From the NCBI GenBank assembly GCA_913055905.1, contig CAJXLB010000002.1:310001-374000 (forward strand): DNA of 64,000 nt. The letters run 5' to 3'. The notes beneath the pieces were generated by a model. The model saw only the letters and a list, made by a program, of their open reading frames with translations. It was not told the DNA's origin and did not search any database. Shown piece after piece: positions 26,959 to 37,096 of the stretch (position 1 is its first letter; every line of letters begins with the position of its first letter). The translations under genes were made by a program, and so were the position numbers. This stretch comes from an uncultured Winogradskyella sp. Its GTDB lineage: Bacteria; Bacteroidota; Bacteroidia; Flavobacteriales; Flavobacteriaceae.

Positions 26959-29408
26959 GCTCATTCAAAGACAGCGACGGCCTTCGTATCATAAAGAACT
27001 GGATGGCAGAAAAGGGTCAGGCACCTTTTACCTTTCAGGAGCAAACCTGGCAGCGCTATGCTAATGGATATTCTGGTATGGTAGTGGCGCCAACGGGTTA
27101 TGGTAAGACCTTTTCGGTATTTTTGGCCGTAGTTATCGATTATCTTAATCATCCTGAGAACTATGGCAAAGGATTAAAATTACTCTGGATTAGTCCGTTG
27201 CGCTCTCTAGCTAAAGATTTGGCTAAAGCCATGACCGAGGCTGTTGAGGATATAGGATTGGATTGGTCGGTACAAGTGAGAAATGGTGATACGCCAACCG
27301 CAGTAAGGCGCAAACAAGAGCGTCTCATGCCAGATGTTTTACTTACCACACCAGAAACCATGCATCTGCTCTTTTCCCAAAAGAAAAATTCTAAATGGTT
27401 TAAAGGCGTTAAATGTGTGGCTATTGACGAATGGCACGAACTTCTAGGAAATAAACGTGGCGTGCTTACCGAATTGGCGCTCTCTCAATTGAGACAGTAT
27501 GCACCAAAACTGCGCATTTGGGGCATAACGGCCACAATCGGCAATCTAGAAGAAGCCAAACAGGTCTTGTTGCCTTATCCCGATTTAAAAGTCACTCAGA
27601 TTACCGCGAAGCATAGAAAGAAATTAGATATTATTTCGGTTTTACCAGATGAGATTGAAGTATTGCCTTGGGCTGGTCATTTAGGTGCTAAAATGGCTGA
27701 TAAAATCCTACCTATCATAGCAGCGCATACCACGACTTTAATCTTTACCAACACCAGAGGTCAAGCTGAATTATGGTATCAGGTGCTTTTAAACGCTCAA
27801 CCCGATTTGGCAGGCCTTTTGGCCATTCATCATGGGTCTATAGATAAAAAACTACGAAATTGGATTGAGGATAATATTGCTTCGGGCTATTTAAAGGCTG
27901 TCGTTTGCACCTCATCATTGGATTTGGGTGTCGATTTTAAACCTGTGGATTGTGTGATTCAAATTGGTTCGGTAAAAGGTATAGCTCGGTTTATGCAGCG
28001 CGCAGGACGCAGTGGTCATTCACCGTTTGAACGCTCTAAAATTTACTTTGTTCCTACCCATTCTCTAGAATTGGTAGAAGTTTCAGCCTTAAAAGAAGCG
28101 ATTAAAAACAAGCAGGTGGAAGCGCGCGACCCTATGGTGTTAACCTTTGATGTGCTGGTACAATTCATGGTCACTTTGGCGGTTGGTGAAGGGTTTGATG
28201 CTGATAAATTATTTGAGCAAATACAACAAGTACATGCGTTTCAATACATTACTAAAGACGATTGGTTGTGGTGTCTTCAATTTATTACACAAGGTGGTCA
28301 AACACTTAAATCCTATGAAGAATTTCATAAGGTAATTTTGGATGACGACGGTAAGTACAAAGTAAAAAGTCGGCGAATAAGTATGTTGCACCGCATGAAT
28401 ATTGGTGCTATTGTGAGTGAAGCCCATATGATGGTTAAGTTCATTTCTGGTGGTTATATTGGTATGATTGAGGAATTTTTTATTTCGAAATTAAAACCTG
28501 GCGACAGCTTTATTCTCGCCGGCAGAATTTTAGAATTGGTACAAATTAAGGATATGACTGCGCTTGTGAGAAAGAGTAAAGCTAAAAAAGCTGTATCACC
28601 TAGCTGGCTCGGTGGCCGACTGCCTTTAACCTCGCACTTAAGTCATTTTTTAAGATTGCAATTATCACATGCTTTAGAACCAAGCCGATTGGAAAAAGAA
28701 TTACGATTTTTAAATCCATTGGTGAGTCGGCAACATGAGCATTCCCATATCCCAAAAGCTGATGAATTTTTAGTGGAACTCATAGAAACCAGGGATGGAC
28801 ATCATTTGTTTATGTATCCGTTTGAAGGGCGTTTGGTGCATGAAGTCTTTTCGGCATTAATTGCCTATCGAATCAGTAAAATCAAACCGATTACATTTAC
28901 CATTGCGATGAACGATTACGGTTTCGAATTGTTGAGTGACCAGCCTATCCCTGTTGATGACACAACTATTGAGGACCTTTTAAGTAAGGAAAATTTGATG
29001 GATGATGTCATTGCCAGTATTAATGCTTCAGAAATGGCATCCAGAAAGTTTAGGGATATTGCGGTTATTGCTGGACTAGTAGTGCAATCGCAACCAGGAA
29101 CACGAATAAACAACAAAAGCTTACAATCGTCATCTGGGTTGATTTTTAGAGTTTTGGAAGACTACGAGCCTGATAATCTATTGCTTCGTCAGGCGTATTC
29201 CGAAGTGTTCAATCAGCAGTTAGAAGAAGCGCGTTTACAGCAGGCTTTTGAACGTATTGGCAAAAGCAAAATAATCGTGAAGCAAGCCAAGTCGTTTACA
29301 CCATTGAGTTTTCCTTTAAAAGTCGATAGCCTAAGAGGTACCATGAGTAATGAGAATTTGGACAAACGCATTCAGCGCATTAAAGAACAAGCTTTTAAGA
29401 TTGATTAA
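26955..29408 (+). CDS. Ligase-associated DEXH-box helicase (Lhr-like)
   Basis: 817 residues, starting at TTG in the TTGA overlap with the ligase stop. The helicase core has motif I APTGYGKT (about 41-48), motif II DEWH (where many have DExH), motif III ITATIGN, and motif VI QRAGRSGH in the second RecA domain. A winged-helix plus Lhr-type core follows. The protein is about half the length of full Lhr and fits the cassette type of helicase. It is thought to unwind DNA ends or RNA/DNA hybrids during repair. The metallophosphoesterase gene starts immediately after its stop. Confidence 0.9.
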   Translation: MSSFKDSDGLRIIKNWMAEKGQAPFTFQEQTWQRYANGYSGMVVAPTGYGKTFSVFLAVVIDYLNHPENYGKGLKLLWISPLRSLAKDLAKAMTEAVEDIGLDWSVQVRNGDTPTAVRRKQERLMPDVLLTTPETMHLLFSQKKNSKWFKGVKCVAIDEWHELLGNKRGVLTELALSQLRQYAPKLRIWGITATIGNLEEAKQVLLPYPDLKVTQITAKHRKKLDIISVLPDEIEVLPWAGHLGAKMADKILPIIAAHTTTLIFTNTRGQAELWYQVLLNAQPDLAGLLAIHHGSIDKKLRNWIEDNIASGYLKAVVCTSSLDLGVDFKPVDCVIQIGSVKGIARFMQRAGRSGHSPFERSKIYFVPTHSLELVEVSALKEAIKNKQVEARDPMVLTFDVLVQFMVTLAVGEGFDADKLFEQIQQVHAFQYITKDDWLWCLQFITQGGQTLKSYEEFHKVILDDDGKYKVKSRRISMLHRMNIGAIVSEAHMMVKFISGGYIGMIEEFFISKLKPGDSFILAGRILELVQIKDMTALVRKSKAKKAVSPSWLGGRLPLTSHLSHFLRLQLSHALEPSRLEKELRFLNPLVSRQHEHSHIPKADEFLVELIETRDGHHLFMYPFEGRLVHEVFSALIAYRISKIKPITFTIAMNDYGFELLSDQPIPVDDTTIEDLLSKENLMDDVIASINASEMASRKFRDIAVIAGLVVQSQPGTRINNKSLQSSSGLIFRVLEDYEPDNLLLRQAYSEVFNQQLEEARLQQAFERIGKSKIIVKQAKSFTPLSFPLKVDSLRGTMSNENLDKRIQRIKEQAFKID

Positions 29409-30056
29409 TTGAATCTAGTCACTGAAGATATTACCATAGCTAATGAATGGTTAACCTTGACCAACCAACGAGCCGTCTATTGGCCTGCCGAAAAGGCTTT
29501 AATCCTATCGGACCTTCATATTGGAAAAACGGCCCATTTTCGTAAACACGGCATACCAGTGCCTGACGACATTCTGCAAAAAGATTTGGAACGTTTAGAG
29601 CAGTTAATATGCCACTTTAAAGTACAGCAACTCATTATTGTTGGTGATTTATTTCACGCTGAGAATAATTCCAATATATTAACTTTTGAGGCTTGGCTAA
29701 GCCAATTTGAAAATCTACATATAATTTTAATAAAAGGAAATCACGATAGGCAATCAAATCGGTTAATAAATCAGCTTGGGATAACCGTAAAGTCTCAGTT
29801 GTTCATTGAGCCATTTAATTTTATACATGAGCCCAAGAATAATACTTTGCACGAATTTACCATTTCTGGCCATATCCATCCAGGTGTTGTCATCAAAGGT
29901 AAAGGGAAGCAAAAATTGAAATTACCGTGCTACCACGTCACAGAACAACAGCTTGTTTTACCTGCTTTTAGTCTTTTCACAGGCTTAAATACCAATTATA
30001 ATTCTGTAAATGCCCAGCAGTATGTGTTTACAGAAACGTCTATAGTCAGGCTTTAA
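29409..30056 (+). CDS. pdeM: Ligase-associated metallophosphoesterase
   Basis: 215 residues, starting at TTG directly after the helicase stop. Calcineurin-like phosphoesterase motifs: SDLHIGK (metal Asp/His), VGDLFHAE, KGNHDR and SGHIHPGV in order. Small enzymes of this group accompany ligase and Lhr-like helicase and can hydrolyse phosphodiesters; the natural substrate is not settled. Last gene of the cassette: exonuclease, ligase, helicase and phosphoesterase are all adjacent or overlapping. Confidence 0.88.
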   Translation: MNLVTEDITIANEWLTLTNQRAVYWPAEKALILSDLHIGKTAHFRKHGIPVPDDILQKDLERLEQLICHFKVQQLIIVGDLFHAENNSNILTFEAWLSQFENLHIILIKGNHDRQSNRLINQLGITVKSQLFIEPFNFIHEPKNNTLHEFTISGHIHPGVVIKGKGKQKLKLPCYHVTEQQLVLPAFSLFTGLNTNYNSVNAQQYVFTETSIVRL

Positions 30057-30084
30057 CATTTCTTACATATTCTTAACATTATTT

Positions 30085-30115
30085 TTTGAAATCGTCCTGT
30101 AACTGACTATTTTTG
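30085..30115 (+). promoter_or_regulatory. Bacteroidota-type promoter of the RND efflux operon
   Basis: TTTG (30085-30088) is separated by 19 bp from TATTTTTG (30108-30115), matching the Bacteroidota -33/-7 consensus TTTG and TAnnTTTG. The ATG of the adaptor gene is only 17 bp after the -7 box, so the transcript would have a very short leader. Confidence 0.65.
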
Positions 30116-30131
30116 AGCAAAATTTACTGTA

Positions 30132-31256
30132 ATGCGTCAACAATTGCTATTATTTTTTGTTTTGATAGGTCTGTCGAGCTGTGAGGATAAATCAAGTCCA
30201 TCTGCTGCTATGGCGCCTAAAGTTCAAGTGGTAGAACTTCAAACACAGGAAGTTAGTGTTTATAAAGATTTTGTGGGTCAGGTGTATGGCTACAAAGATA
30301 TTCCCATAAGAACACGGGTTGAGGGTTATCTCGAAGGCATGTATTTTCAAGAAGGTAATTTAGTTTCCCAAGGAGATTTACTTTATGTGGTAGACCCAAA
30401 TCCATTAAAGGAAGCAGTTGCGGCAGCTCAAAGTGAGTTGGCACGCGCTGAAATCAATAGAGATAAGGCCATAAGCGACTTTAACCGGATTGAGCCTCTT
30501 GCCAAAATAAGTGCAGTAAGCCAGCGCGACTTAGATGCGGCTGTGGCACAGAAAGATGGGACACAACAGGTAGTTGAAGCTGCCAAAGCACAATTACGTC
30601 TTGCTCAGATCAATTTGGGATACTCAAGTATTGAAGCTCCAGTTGATGGTGTTATAGGTAAAACACAAGCTCAGGTAGGCGAATTTGTTGGCCGCTCACC
30701 AAATCCTGTTATTCTAAATACCGTATCTACCATAGATTCGTTAAGAGTTGAATTTTTTATCACTGAAGGTGATTATCTTGCATGGACCAAAAGGAGCAAA
30801 AGTACTTCTGATTTGAATAATGAATTACAACTCGTACTGTCCGATGGGAGTATTTTTCCTCATAAAGGAAAAGTGAAATTCATCAATAGGGAAGTCGATG
30901 CCGTTACAGGGACATTATTAATCCAGTCTATATTTCCTAATCCAGACCGAGTTGTTCGTCCCGGGCAATTTGCCAGAGTGAGGGCAGAGGTTAATACCAT
31001 TTCTGATGCCTTACTAGTACCTCAACGCTGTGTGAGTGAAATTCAAGGCGTATTTAACGTAATGCGCGTTAATAACGAAGGAAAAGCGGAGCGCGTTAAT
31101 GTTGAACTAGGTGAGCCTTACATGGATTATTTCATTGTTAAAACAGGGCTCTCTAAAAATGATAAGGTGATTTTTGAAGGCTTACAGAGAGCCAAAAGCG
31201 GTGCTCAGGTCGATGCCGAAGTTGTTGATTTCAAATCGCAAGTTAAAGCTCAGTAA
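30132..31256 (+). CDS. RND efflux periplasmic adaptor lipoprotein
   Basis: 374 residues. Lipoprotein signal GLSSCE, then the membrane-fusion protein layout: lipoyl half (VRTRVEGYLE-type segment near 58-75), alpha-hairpin (about 95-150), second lipoyl half with APVDGVIG, beta-barrel and membrane-proximal domains. It links the inner-membrane pump with the outer-membrane channel. Followed 2 bp later by the pump gene; a promoter with near-consensus boxes lies directly upstream. AcrA/MexA-type; substrates unknown. Confidence 0.92.
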   Translation: MRQQLLLFFVLIGLSSCEDKSSPSAAMAPKVQVVELQTQEVSVYKDFVGQVYGYKDIPIRTRVEGYLEGMYFQEGNLVSQGDLLYVVDPNPLKEAVAAAQSELARAEINRDKAISDFNRIEPLAKISAVSQRDLDAAVAQKDGTQQVVEAAKAQLRLAQINLGYSSIEAPVDGVIGKTQAQVGEFVGRSPNPVILNTVSTIDSLRVEFFITEGDYLAWTKRSKSTSDLNNELQLVLSDGSIFPHKGKVKFINREVDAVTGTLLIQSIFPNPDRVVRPGQFARVRAEVNTISDALLVPQRCVSEIQGVFNVMRVNNEGKAERVNVELGEPYMDYFIVKTGLSKNDKVIFEGLQRAKSGAQVDAEVVDFKSQVKAQ

Positions 31257-31258
31257 TT

Positions 31259-34200
31259 ATGAAAGATCAACAACAAGATATTTTCTTTGTTAGAAGACCT
31301 ATCGTTGCCATTGTTATTGCCATTTTTATGGTCATTATCGGTGGCGTTTCTATTTTGGGTTTAGCCGTTGAGCAATATCCAGATATTACACCACCAAACG
31401 TACGGGTAAGCACGGTGTTTCCTGGAGCTAATTCCAGTACCGTAGAGCGTTCTGTGGCAACACCATTAGAACAGGAGATTAATGGTGTTGAGAACATGCT
31501 TTACATGAAGTCTACTAATGCCAACGATGGCAGTATGACGTTGCAAATTACGTTTGATCTAGGGACTGATCCGGACATGAATACCGTTTTTACACAGACG
31601 CGTGCTGCTACTGCAACTCCTAAACTGCCTGAAGAAGTGAAGCGACTTGGTGTAAAAACACAGAAGTCCATGACTAGTATCTTAATGTTGCTTTCCATTT
31701 CTTCACCAAATGCCACTTACGACAGTGATTTTCTAGGGAATTATTCCATAATTAATATACAAGACCAATTAGCTAGGATTAAAGGTGTTGGTCGTGTGCA
31801 AGTCTTTGGTGCTAGTGATTATTCCATGCGAATTTGGATAAAGCCAGACCGTCTTGCCAAGCTAGGTATTACCGTTCCAGAAATTGTTAATGCCATACGA
31901 CAACAAAATGTGGTGGCACCAGGAGGTAAGTTTGGGGCTGAACCTGCGCCACCTGGTACAGAATTTACCTATACCGTAAGACTGCCAGAACAGTTGGTCA
32001 ATGAAAAAGAGTTTGAAGACATTGTTATTAGAACCCAAGCCGATGGTAGCCAGTTAAAGCTTAAAGATATTGCCGAGATAAGGCTTGGAGCTGAGAACTA
32101 CAATTCATTATCGCGAACTAATGGCAAAGACGCTGCTGCGATTGCCATCTACCAATCACCTGGTACTAATGCTGTGGCCTTGGCTGATGAGGTTAGAGCT
32201 GCTATGGATGAGTTGTCCCTATCCTTTCCAGAGGACTTAAAATACGAAGTGTCCTTAGACGCTACGGAACCAATTATAGCAGGAATTGACGAAATTATTG
32301 AAACGCTCATCATTGCGCTTGTGTTGGTAATCCTAGTAGTATATATCTTTATTCAAGACTTTAGAGCAACATTAATTCCAACATTGGCCATTCCAGTGTC
32401 TTTGGTGGCCGCCTTTATGTTTTTCCCGATATTGGATTTTACCGTTAATTCAATGTCGCTTCTTGGCTTAGTTTTGGCTATTGGAATTGTTGTTGATGAT
32501 GCTATTGTTGTGGTAGAAGCCGTGCAGGTGAATATTGAAAAAGGAATGTCGCCAAAAGCGGCTACTTCTGCAGCCATGCGTGAAGTAACAGGACCAATTA
32601 TAGCTACTACCTTGGTCATGATTGCCGTATTTATCCCAGTGGCAGCTATGGCTGGAATTACTGGGAAACTCTATCAGCAATTTGCGATTACCATAGCCGT
32701 GTCTGTCATCTTTTCTTCAATTAACGCCTTGAGTTTGAGTCCTGCGTTATGCTCAATCCTCATGAAAAAGCCCACTGAAACCAAAGGTCTTTTAGGTCGG
32801 TTCTTTAAAAAATTCAATACCATGTTTGACCGTGGTACGGAATCCTATGGTAAGGCTACGGCAGGTGTTGCCAGAAAATTAAGCCGAGGCGTAATATATT
32901 TGCTTATTACGGTGGTTATTGCAGGCATATTCGGAAAGATAGTGCCTGGTGGTTTTTTACCTGAAGAGGACCAAGGGTACTTTTTTGTAAACGTTCAACT
33001 CCCTAATGCGGCTTCTTTACAGCGTACCGATGCTGTGGTTAAAAAAATAGAAGAATTACTCTTAAGTGACGAGAATATAGAATATACGACTGCCATTTCA
33101 GGATACAGTTTATTGTCTGGGGCTATGATACCAAATAATGCGTTTCTATTTGTGAAGCTAAAAAATTGGGATAATAGAATGGCTACCGCTAATGAAATTA
33201 TTGCGAAAACTAATGGTGTTCTCTACAAGGGTATTTTAGAGGCTCAGGCTTATGCTTTTGGTCCACCTGCCATTCCAGGATTGGGAAGTGGTTCTGGATT
33301 TAGCATTATGATTCAGGATAAAAGTGGACAATCAGCACAGTATCTGGCAGAGCAGACTTATAATTTCATAGCCGAAGCTCAAAAACGGCCAGAAATCGCT
33401 TCTGCCTTTACGACCTTTCAAGCCAACGTACCGCAACGTCGCATGGTTTTAAATCGTGACAAGATATTACAAGCTAATGTTGCCTTAAGTGATGTATACA
33501 ACACCTTTGCTGCATTTCTAGGAGGCACTTACGTGAATGATTTTACAAAATATGGACGTCTTTACAAGGCTTACGTCCAAGCTGAACCAGAATATAGACA
33601 AAACGAAAAAGGGCTTGAGCTATTTTTTGTGCAAAACCGAGATGGCGTATCCGTACCTCTATCAACTTTTGTAGATGTGGTGCCTGATGCCGGTCCGGAT
33701 TATACAGTACGTTTCAATTTATATCGTGCAGCCGAAGTTACTGGTGCACCGGCTTCTGGATATAGTTCGGCTGAAGCCTTGGACGCTCTTGAAGAGGTTG
33801 CCAATGAGGTGCTACCTGCAGACATGACCTATAGTTGGAATGCAATGAGTTATCAAGAGAAAAAATCGTCGGGACAATTATCGACCATATTTTTGTTTTC
33901 ATTATTATTTGTATTTCTCATCCTTGCGGCTCAATATGAAAGTTGGAGTATGCCTTTGGCTATTTTATTGGGTACACCATTTGCCTTGATGGGTGCTTTT
34001 GGGTCCTTGTATCTGGCGCGTTTGTTTAGCGAGAGTTATCTTACCAATTTGTTTGCACAGGTTTCCCTGATAATGCTCATTGCAATGGCGGCTAAAAATG
34101 CGATTCTAATTGTAGAATTTGCCAAAATTAAATTTGACGAAGGCCTAAGTCTTTTCGATGCTGCAGTAGCAGCGGCAAAACTACGTTTTAGACCTATTCT

Positions 34201-34414
34201 TATGACATCCTTTGCATTTGTTCTTGGGGTTTTACCACTTATTTTAGCAAGTGGTGCTGGTGCCGAAGCACGAAAGGTGATGGGTGTGGCGCTATTGGGT
34301 GGCATGAGTGTGGCAACAGCGCTTGGTGTATTAATGTACCCAATGCTATTTGTGCTTATAGGCAAATGGGCTGGTTATGAAAAAAATAGAACAAATACCA
34401 TTAAAAACGATTAA
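31259..34414 (+). CDS. RND multidrug-type efflux pump (AcrB/HAE1 family)
   Basis: 1051 residues, the normal length, with twelve membrane helices in two repeats of 1+5 and large periplasmic loops. The proton-relay Asp pair is in IGIVVDDAIVV (fourth helix) and the partner Lys in AAKNAILIVEFA (tenth helix). The HAE1 pattern PDITPPNV near the N-terminus fits hydrophobic and amphiphilic drug exporters. It sits between adaptor and outer-membrane factor genes with 2-bp gaps, so a full tripartite pump is encoded. The exported compounds cannot be told from sequence. Confidence 0.95.
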   Translation: MKDQQQDIFFVRRPIVAIVIAIFMVIIGGVSILGLAVEQYPDITPPNVRVSTVFPGANSSTVERSVATPLEQEINGVENMLYMKSTNANDGSMTLQITFDLGTDPDMNTVFTQTRAATATPKLPEEVKRLGVKTQKSMTSILMLLSISSPNATYDSDFLGNYSIINIQDQLARIKGVGRVQVFGASDYSMRIWIKPDRLAKLGITVPEIVNAIRQQNVVAPGGKFGAEPAPPGTEFTYTVRLPEQLVNEKEFEDIVIRTQADGSQLKLKDIAEIRLGAENYNSLSRTNGKDAAAIAIYQSPGTNAVALADEVRAAMDELSLSFPEDLKYEVSLDATEPIIAGIDEIIETLIIALVLVILVVYIFIQDFRATLIPTLAIPVSLVAAFMFFPILDFTVNSMSLLGLVLAIGIVVDDAIVVVEAVQVNIEKGMSPKAATSAAMREVTGPIIATTLVMIAVFIPVAAMAGITGKLYQQFAITIAVSVIFSSINALSLSPALCSILMKKPTETKGLLGRFFKKFNTMFDRGTESYGKATAGVARKLSRGVIYLLITVVIAGIFGKIVPGGFLPEEDQGYFFVNVQLPNAASLQRTDAVVKKIEELLLSDENIEYTTAISGYSLLSGAMIPNNAFLFVKLKNWDNRMATANEIIAKTNGVLYKGILEAQAYAFGPPAIPGLGSGSGFSIMIQDKSGQSAQYLAEQTYNFIAEAQKRPEIASAFTTFQANVPQRRMVLNRDKILQANVALSDVYNTFAAFLGGTYVNDFTKYGRLYKAYVQAEPEYRQNEKGLELFFVQNRDGVSVPLSTFVDVVPDAGPDYTVRFNLYRAAEVTGAPASGYSSAEALDALEEVANEVLPADMTYSWNAMSYQEKKSSGQLSTIFLFSLLFVFLILAAQYESWSMPLAILLGTPFALMGAFGSLYLARLFSESYLTNLFAQVSLIMLIAMAAKNAILIVEFAKIKFDEGLSLFDAAVAAAKLRFRPILMTSFAFVLGVLPLILASGAGAEARKVMGVALLGGMSVATALGVLMYPMLFVLIGKWAGYEKNRTNTIKND

Positions 34415-34416
34415 GT

Positions 34417-35841
34417 ATGTACAGTAGAATTGTTATAGTTCTTATCGTCTTTGTTTCCGCCGTAAGCTGCAAGGTTGGTAAAAATTACAAAGGAGCGGAC
34501 ATTAGTGTACCAGACCGTTTTTATTTTGCTAAGGAAGACAGCCTGCCCAAAACCATTGAAATCAACACCAAGGATTTAAGTAGCGATAGTGTCGCTGATC
34601 TCGATTTCTTCAGTTATTTTAAAGATCCTATTTTAGATACGCTAATACAGAAGTCGCTTCAATACAATCAAGATTTGAATATTGCTGCAGAAACTATTTT
34701 ACAAGCACAGGATGGTCTTATAGTGCAACGAGCAGCCATGTTGCCCAGTATTGGTGTCGAAGGAAGAGCAAGCCGTGGTAATTTTCAAGGGTTTTTGTTC
34801 CCTGGTGTACAAAACACCTTTTCTGCCACAGCTTTTGCTAACTGGGAAATTGATTTTTGGGGAAAATTTAGGCGTCTCAATGAGGCGGCAAGAGCACGGT
34901 TGTTACAGAGTGAAGAAGCGTACAGAGCTACTAAATTAAGCTTGGTTACCTCTGTAGCGTCTAATTACTTTTTACTATTGGATTATAAAAGTCGATTGGA
35001 GATTTCAGAGCGCAATCTTGCTTTAAGGGACAGTGTATTAAATATCATTCAACAGCGTTTTGATAAAGGTATTGTTGCAGAAATAGACGTAAATCAAGCT
35101 CAAATTAAGCGTGCGGTTGCTGCTGAAGCGGTTCCACTGTGGAAACGTTTAATTGCACAGACGGAACATCGTATCAGTTTGTTAACCGGAGCTAATCCAG
35201 GAAGAATTGTTACTCAAACCCAGTTATTAGACATAGATAACGCCATTGAAATTCCTGAAGGATTGCCTAGCGATTTACTTCTAAGACGACCAGATGTAGC
35301 AGCTGCCGAACAAAATCTTATAGCACAAAATGCGATAACTGGTGCTGCTAAAGGGAACATGTTACCAAACATTAGTTTAACGGGCTTAATGGGATTTGCA
35401 TCTAATGACCTTTCTACCTTAACAGACGGACCGTTAGCTTGGAATGTAGGTGGTTCTATACTTGGACCCATTTTCAATTTTGGACGATTACAACGCCAGG
35501 TCAATATTGAGGAAAGTAAAACAAGGCAAGCATTTTTGGCTTATGAGCGAACCGTTTTGGACGCCTTTAGGTCAGTTGAAGATGCCTTAGTTGAAATAAA
35601 AACACTTAAGGAAGAACTTAAAGCACGGCAAGACCGTTTGAAAGCTTCCTTGAATGCTCAATTTTTATCTGGCGAACGCTATGATAAGGGTGTAACAAGT
35701 TATTTGGAATATCTAGAATCCCAACGTCAGGCCTTTGAATCTGAATTAAATTATACCGAAACACGTCGACTCTTATTAGATGCCTATGTCAATCTCTATA
35801 GAGCGCTTGGTGGTGGTTGGGAAAACCAAAATAACGACTAG
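34417..35841 (+). CDS. Outer-membrane efflux lipoprotein (TolC/NodT type)
   Basis: 474 residues with lipobox AVSCK. Two outer-membrane efflux protein repeats with long amphipathic helices; WEIDFWGKFRR and the second-repeat LLRRPDVAAAEQ and LGPIFNFGR motifs are typical of the NodT group. It forms the exit channel of the tripartite pump. Third gene of the operon, 2 bp after the pump gene. No terminator of clear form was seen in the 30 bp before the convergent methyltransferase gene. Confidence 0.92.
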   Translation: MYSRIVIVLIVFVSAVSCKVGKNYKGADISVPDRFYFAKEDSLPKTIEINTKDLSSDSVADLDFFSYFKDPILDTLIQKSLQYNQDLNIAAETILQAQDGLIVQRAAMLPSIGVEGRASRGNFQGFLFPGVQNTFSATAFANWEIDFWGKFRRLNEAARARLLQSEEAYRATKLSLVTSVASNYFLLLDYKSRLEISERNLALRDSVLNIIQQRFDKGIVAEIDVNQAQIKRAVAAEAVPLWKRLIAQTEHRISLLTGANPGRIVTQTQLLDIDNAIEIPEGLPSDLLLRRPDVAAAEQNLIAQNAITGAAKGNMLPNISLTGLMGFASNDLSTLTDGPLAWNVGGSILGPIFNFGRLQRQVNIEESKTRQAFLAYERTVLDAFRSVEDALVEIKTLKEELKARQDRLKASLNAQFLSGERYDKGVTSYLEYLESQRQAFESELNYTETRRLLLDAYVNLYRALGGGWENQNND

Positions 35842-35871
35842 TTTTCGCTAGGTTGGGACTATTATCAAATC

Positions 35872-37050
35872 CTAAATCTTTTTACAGATCAGAATTATTT
35901 TTTTGTCCGATGCATCTGTAGTGAAAAACAAATAGGTGTCACCTCCATCTTTCAGTTTAAGTTTTTTTCGAATGTCTGCTACTTTTAGTGGAAAGTTTCT
36001 GGTACTTACATTGGCTTTAGCTATGTTTTCCTTGGCAAAACGTTTTTTGTTATAGGATATCGCCTTTTCGATTTTAAATCGCCTTCCGGGAAAATCAACT
36101 AGCTCACTGGATGTGTACAGATGAGAATGCTTATGGAGCTTAGCAATATCAAGTTTGCTGGAAATGGTATTAAATGCGCCAGCTTTTAAAATAGCTGCAT
36201 TTGGTTCGTACAGGTATGTGAGAGGCTCATAGTATTCTGCAATTATATTTGATTCGTCATTATGGCTAAACTCAAAAATCTCATTTTCATTTTTTGTAAT
36301 GTTAATGGTTTTGATTCTAAAGTCTGCTTCAAAATTAGGTTCTAAAATCCAAAGTAGTTCTTTAACTTCATTATTTACAGCTACAACATGAAGTTCTTTT
36401 ACATGTTTTAACTCATTTTTTGTTGCTGTGATGTCTAACAATGGTGATGTTTTAATCATCACGTTTTTAGCATATTTTAAAAACAATCCTTGAAATGTTT
36501 TGACATTGGGCGTACAATTTGAAAGTAGGAAGACCTTACTTTTGGTGTCATCCCGTCGGGATGGATCTACATAGACCAAATCAAATGGTTTATCGATTCG
36601 TTTTAAGGCTTCAATTCCGTTTTCGTTTAAACAGATAATATTTGATGCTTTTAAGGTTTTGAAATTATGTTCGGCAATGCGGGAAACCTCGCTATTAATT
36701 TCACAATGAATAACGTAGCTAAAATGTTTAGAAAAATAATAAGTATCTACACCTAAGCCTCCCGTAATGTCAATAAGGTTCTCCCCAGAAATTAAATTGG
36801 CTTTGTACTGGGCTGTAGTTTCTGAAGAAGTTTGCTCAATGTTCAGTTTATTTGGATAATAGATGTTTTTGGTCGTGTACCATTGTGGTAATTTGGTTTT
36901 ACATCGCTTTTTAGCTTCAATTTGGTCTATAATCTCTTTGGATGTTGCGCCTTCAAAGTCAAAACCTTTTAGCAATAATTTAGTGGTGTCGGTTTGAAGA
37001 TTTTTATTGATAAAATCTTGAATGTCCTTATGCAACAGAATTGTGTTCAA
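35872..37050 (-). CDS. Class I SAM-dependent methyltransferase with THUMP-like domain
   Basis: 392 residues. The SAM-binding motif is LIDITGGLGVDT (about 95-106), followed by YVDPSRRD, a D-P-S-R catalytic-type motif also seen in related predicted RNA methyltransferases. The C-terminal part (about 300-390) looks like the THUMP-like domain often found with this family. Probably modifies RNA, but the target is unknown. It is the last gene of a minus-strand run of RNA-modification genes from tsaD down, though separated from the next by 46 bp. Confidence 0.75.
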   Translation of the reverse strand: MNTILLHKDIQDFINKNLQTDTTKLLLKGFDFEGATSKEIIDQIEAKKRCKTKLPQWYTTKNIYYPNKLNIEQTSSETTAQYKANLISGENLIDITGGLGVDTYYFSKHFSYVIHCEINSEVSRIAEHNFKTLKASNIICLNENGIEALKRIDKPFDLVYVDPSRRDDTKSKVFLLSNCTPNVKTFQGLFLKYAKNVMIKTSPLLDITATKNELKHVKELHVVAVNNEVKELLWILEPNFEADFRIKTINITKNENEIFEFSHNDESNIIAEYYEPLTYLYEPNAAILKAGAFNTISSKLDIAKLHKHSHLYTSSELVDFPGRRFKIEKAISYNKKRFAKENIAKANVSTRNFPLKVADIRKKLKLKDGGDTYLFFTTDASDKKIILICKKI

Positions 37051-37096
37051 GGCTTAAATGGGTTTTTTAGAGTACAATAATCCAAAAGACGTTATA

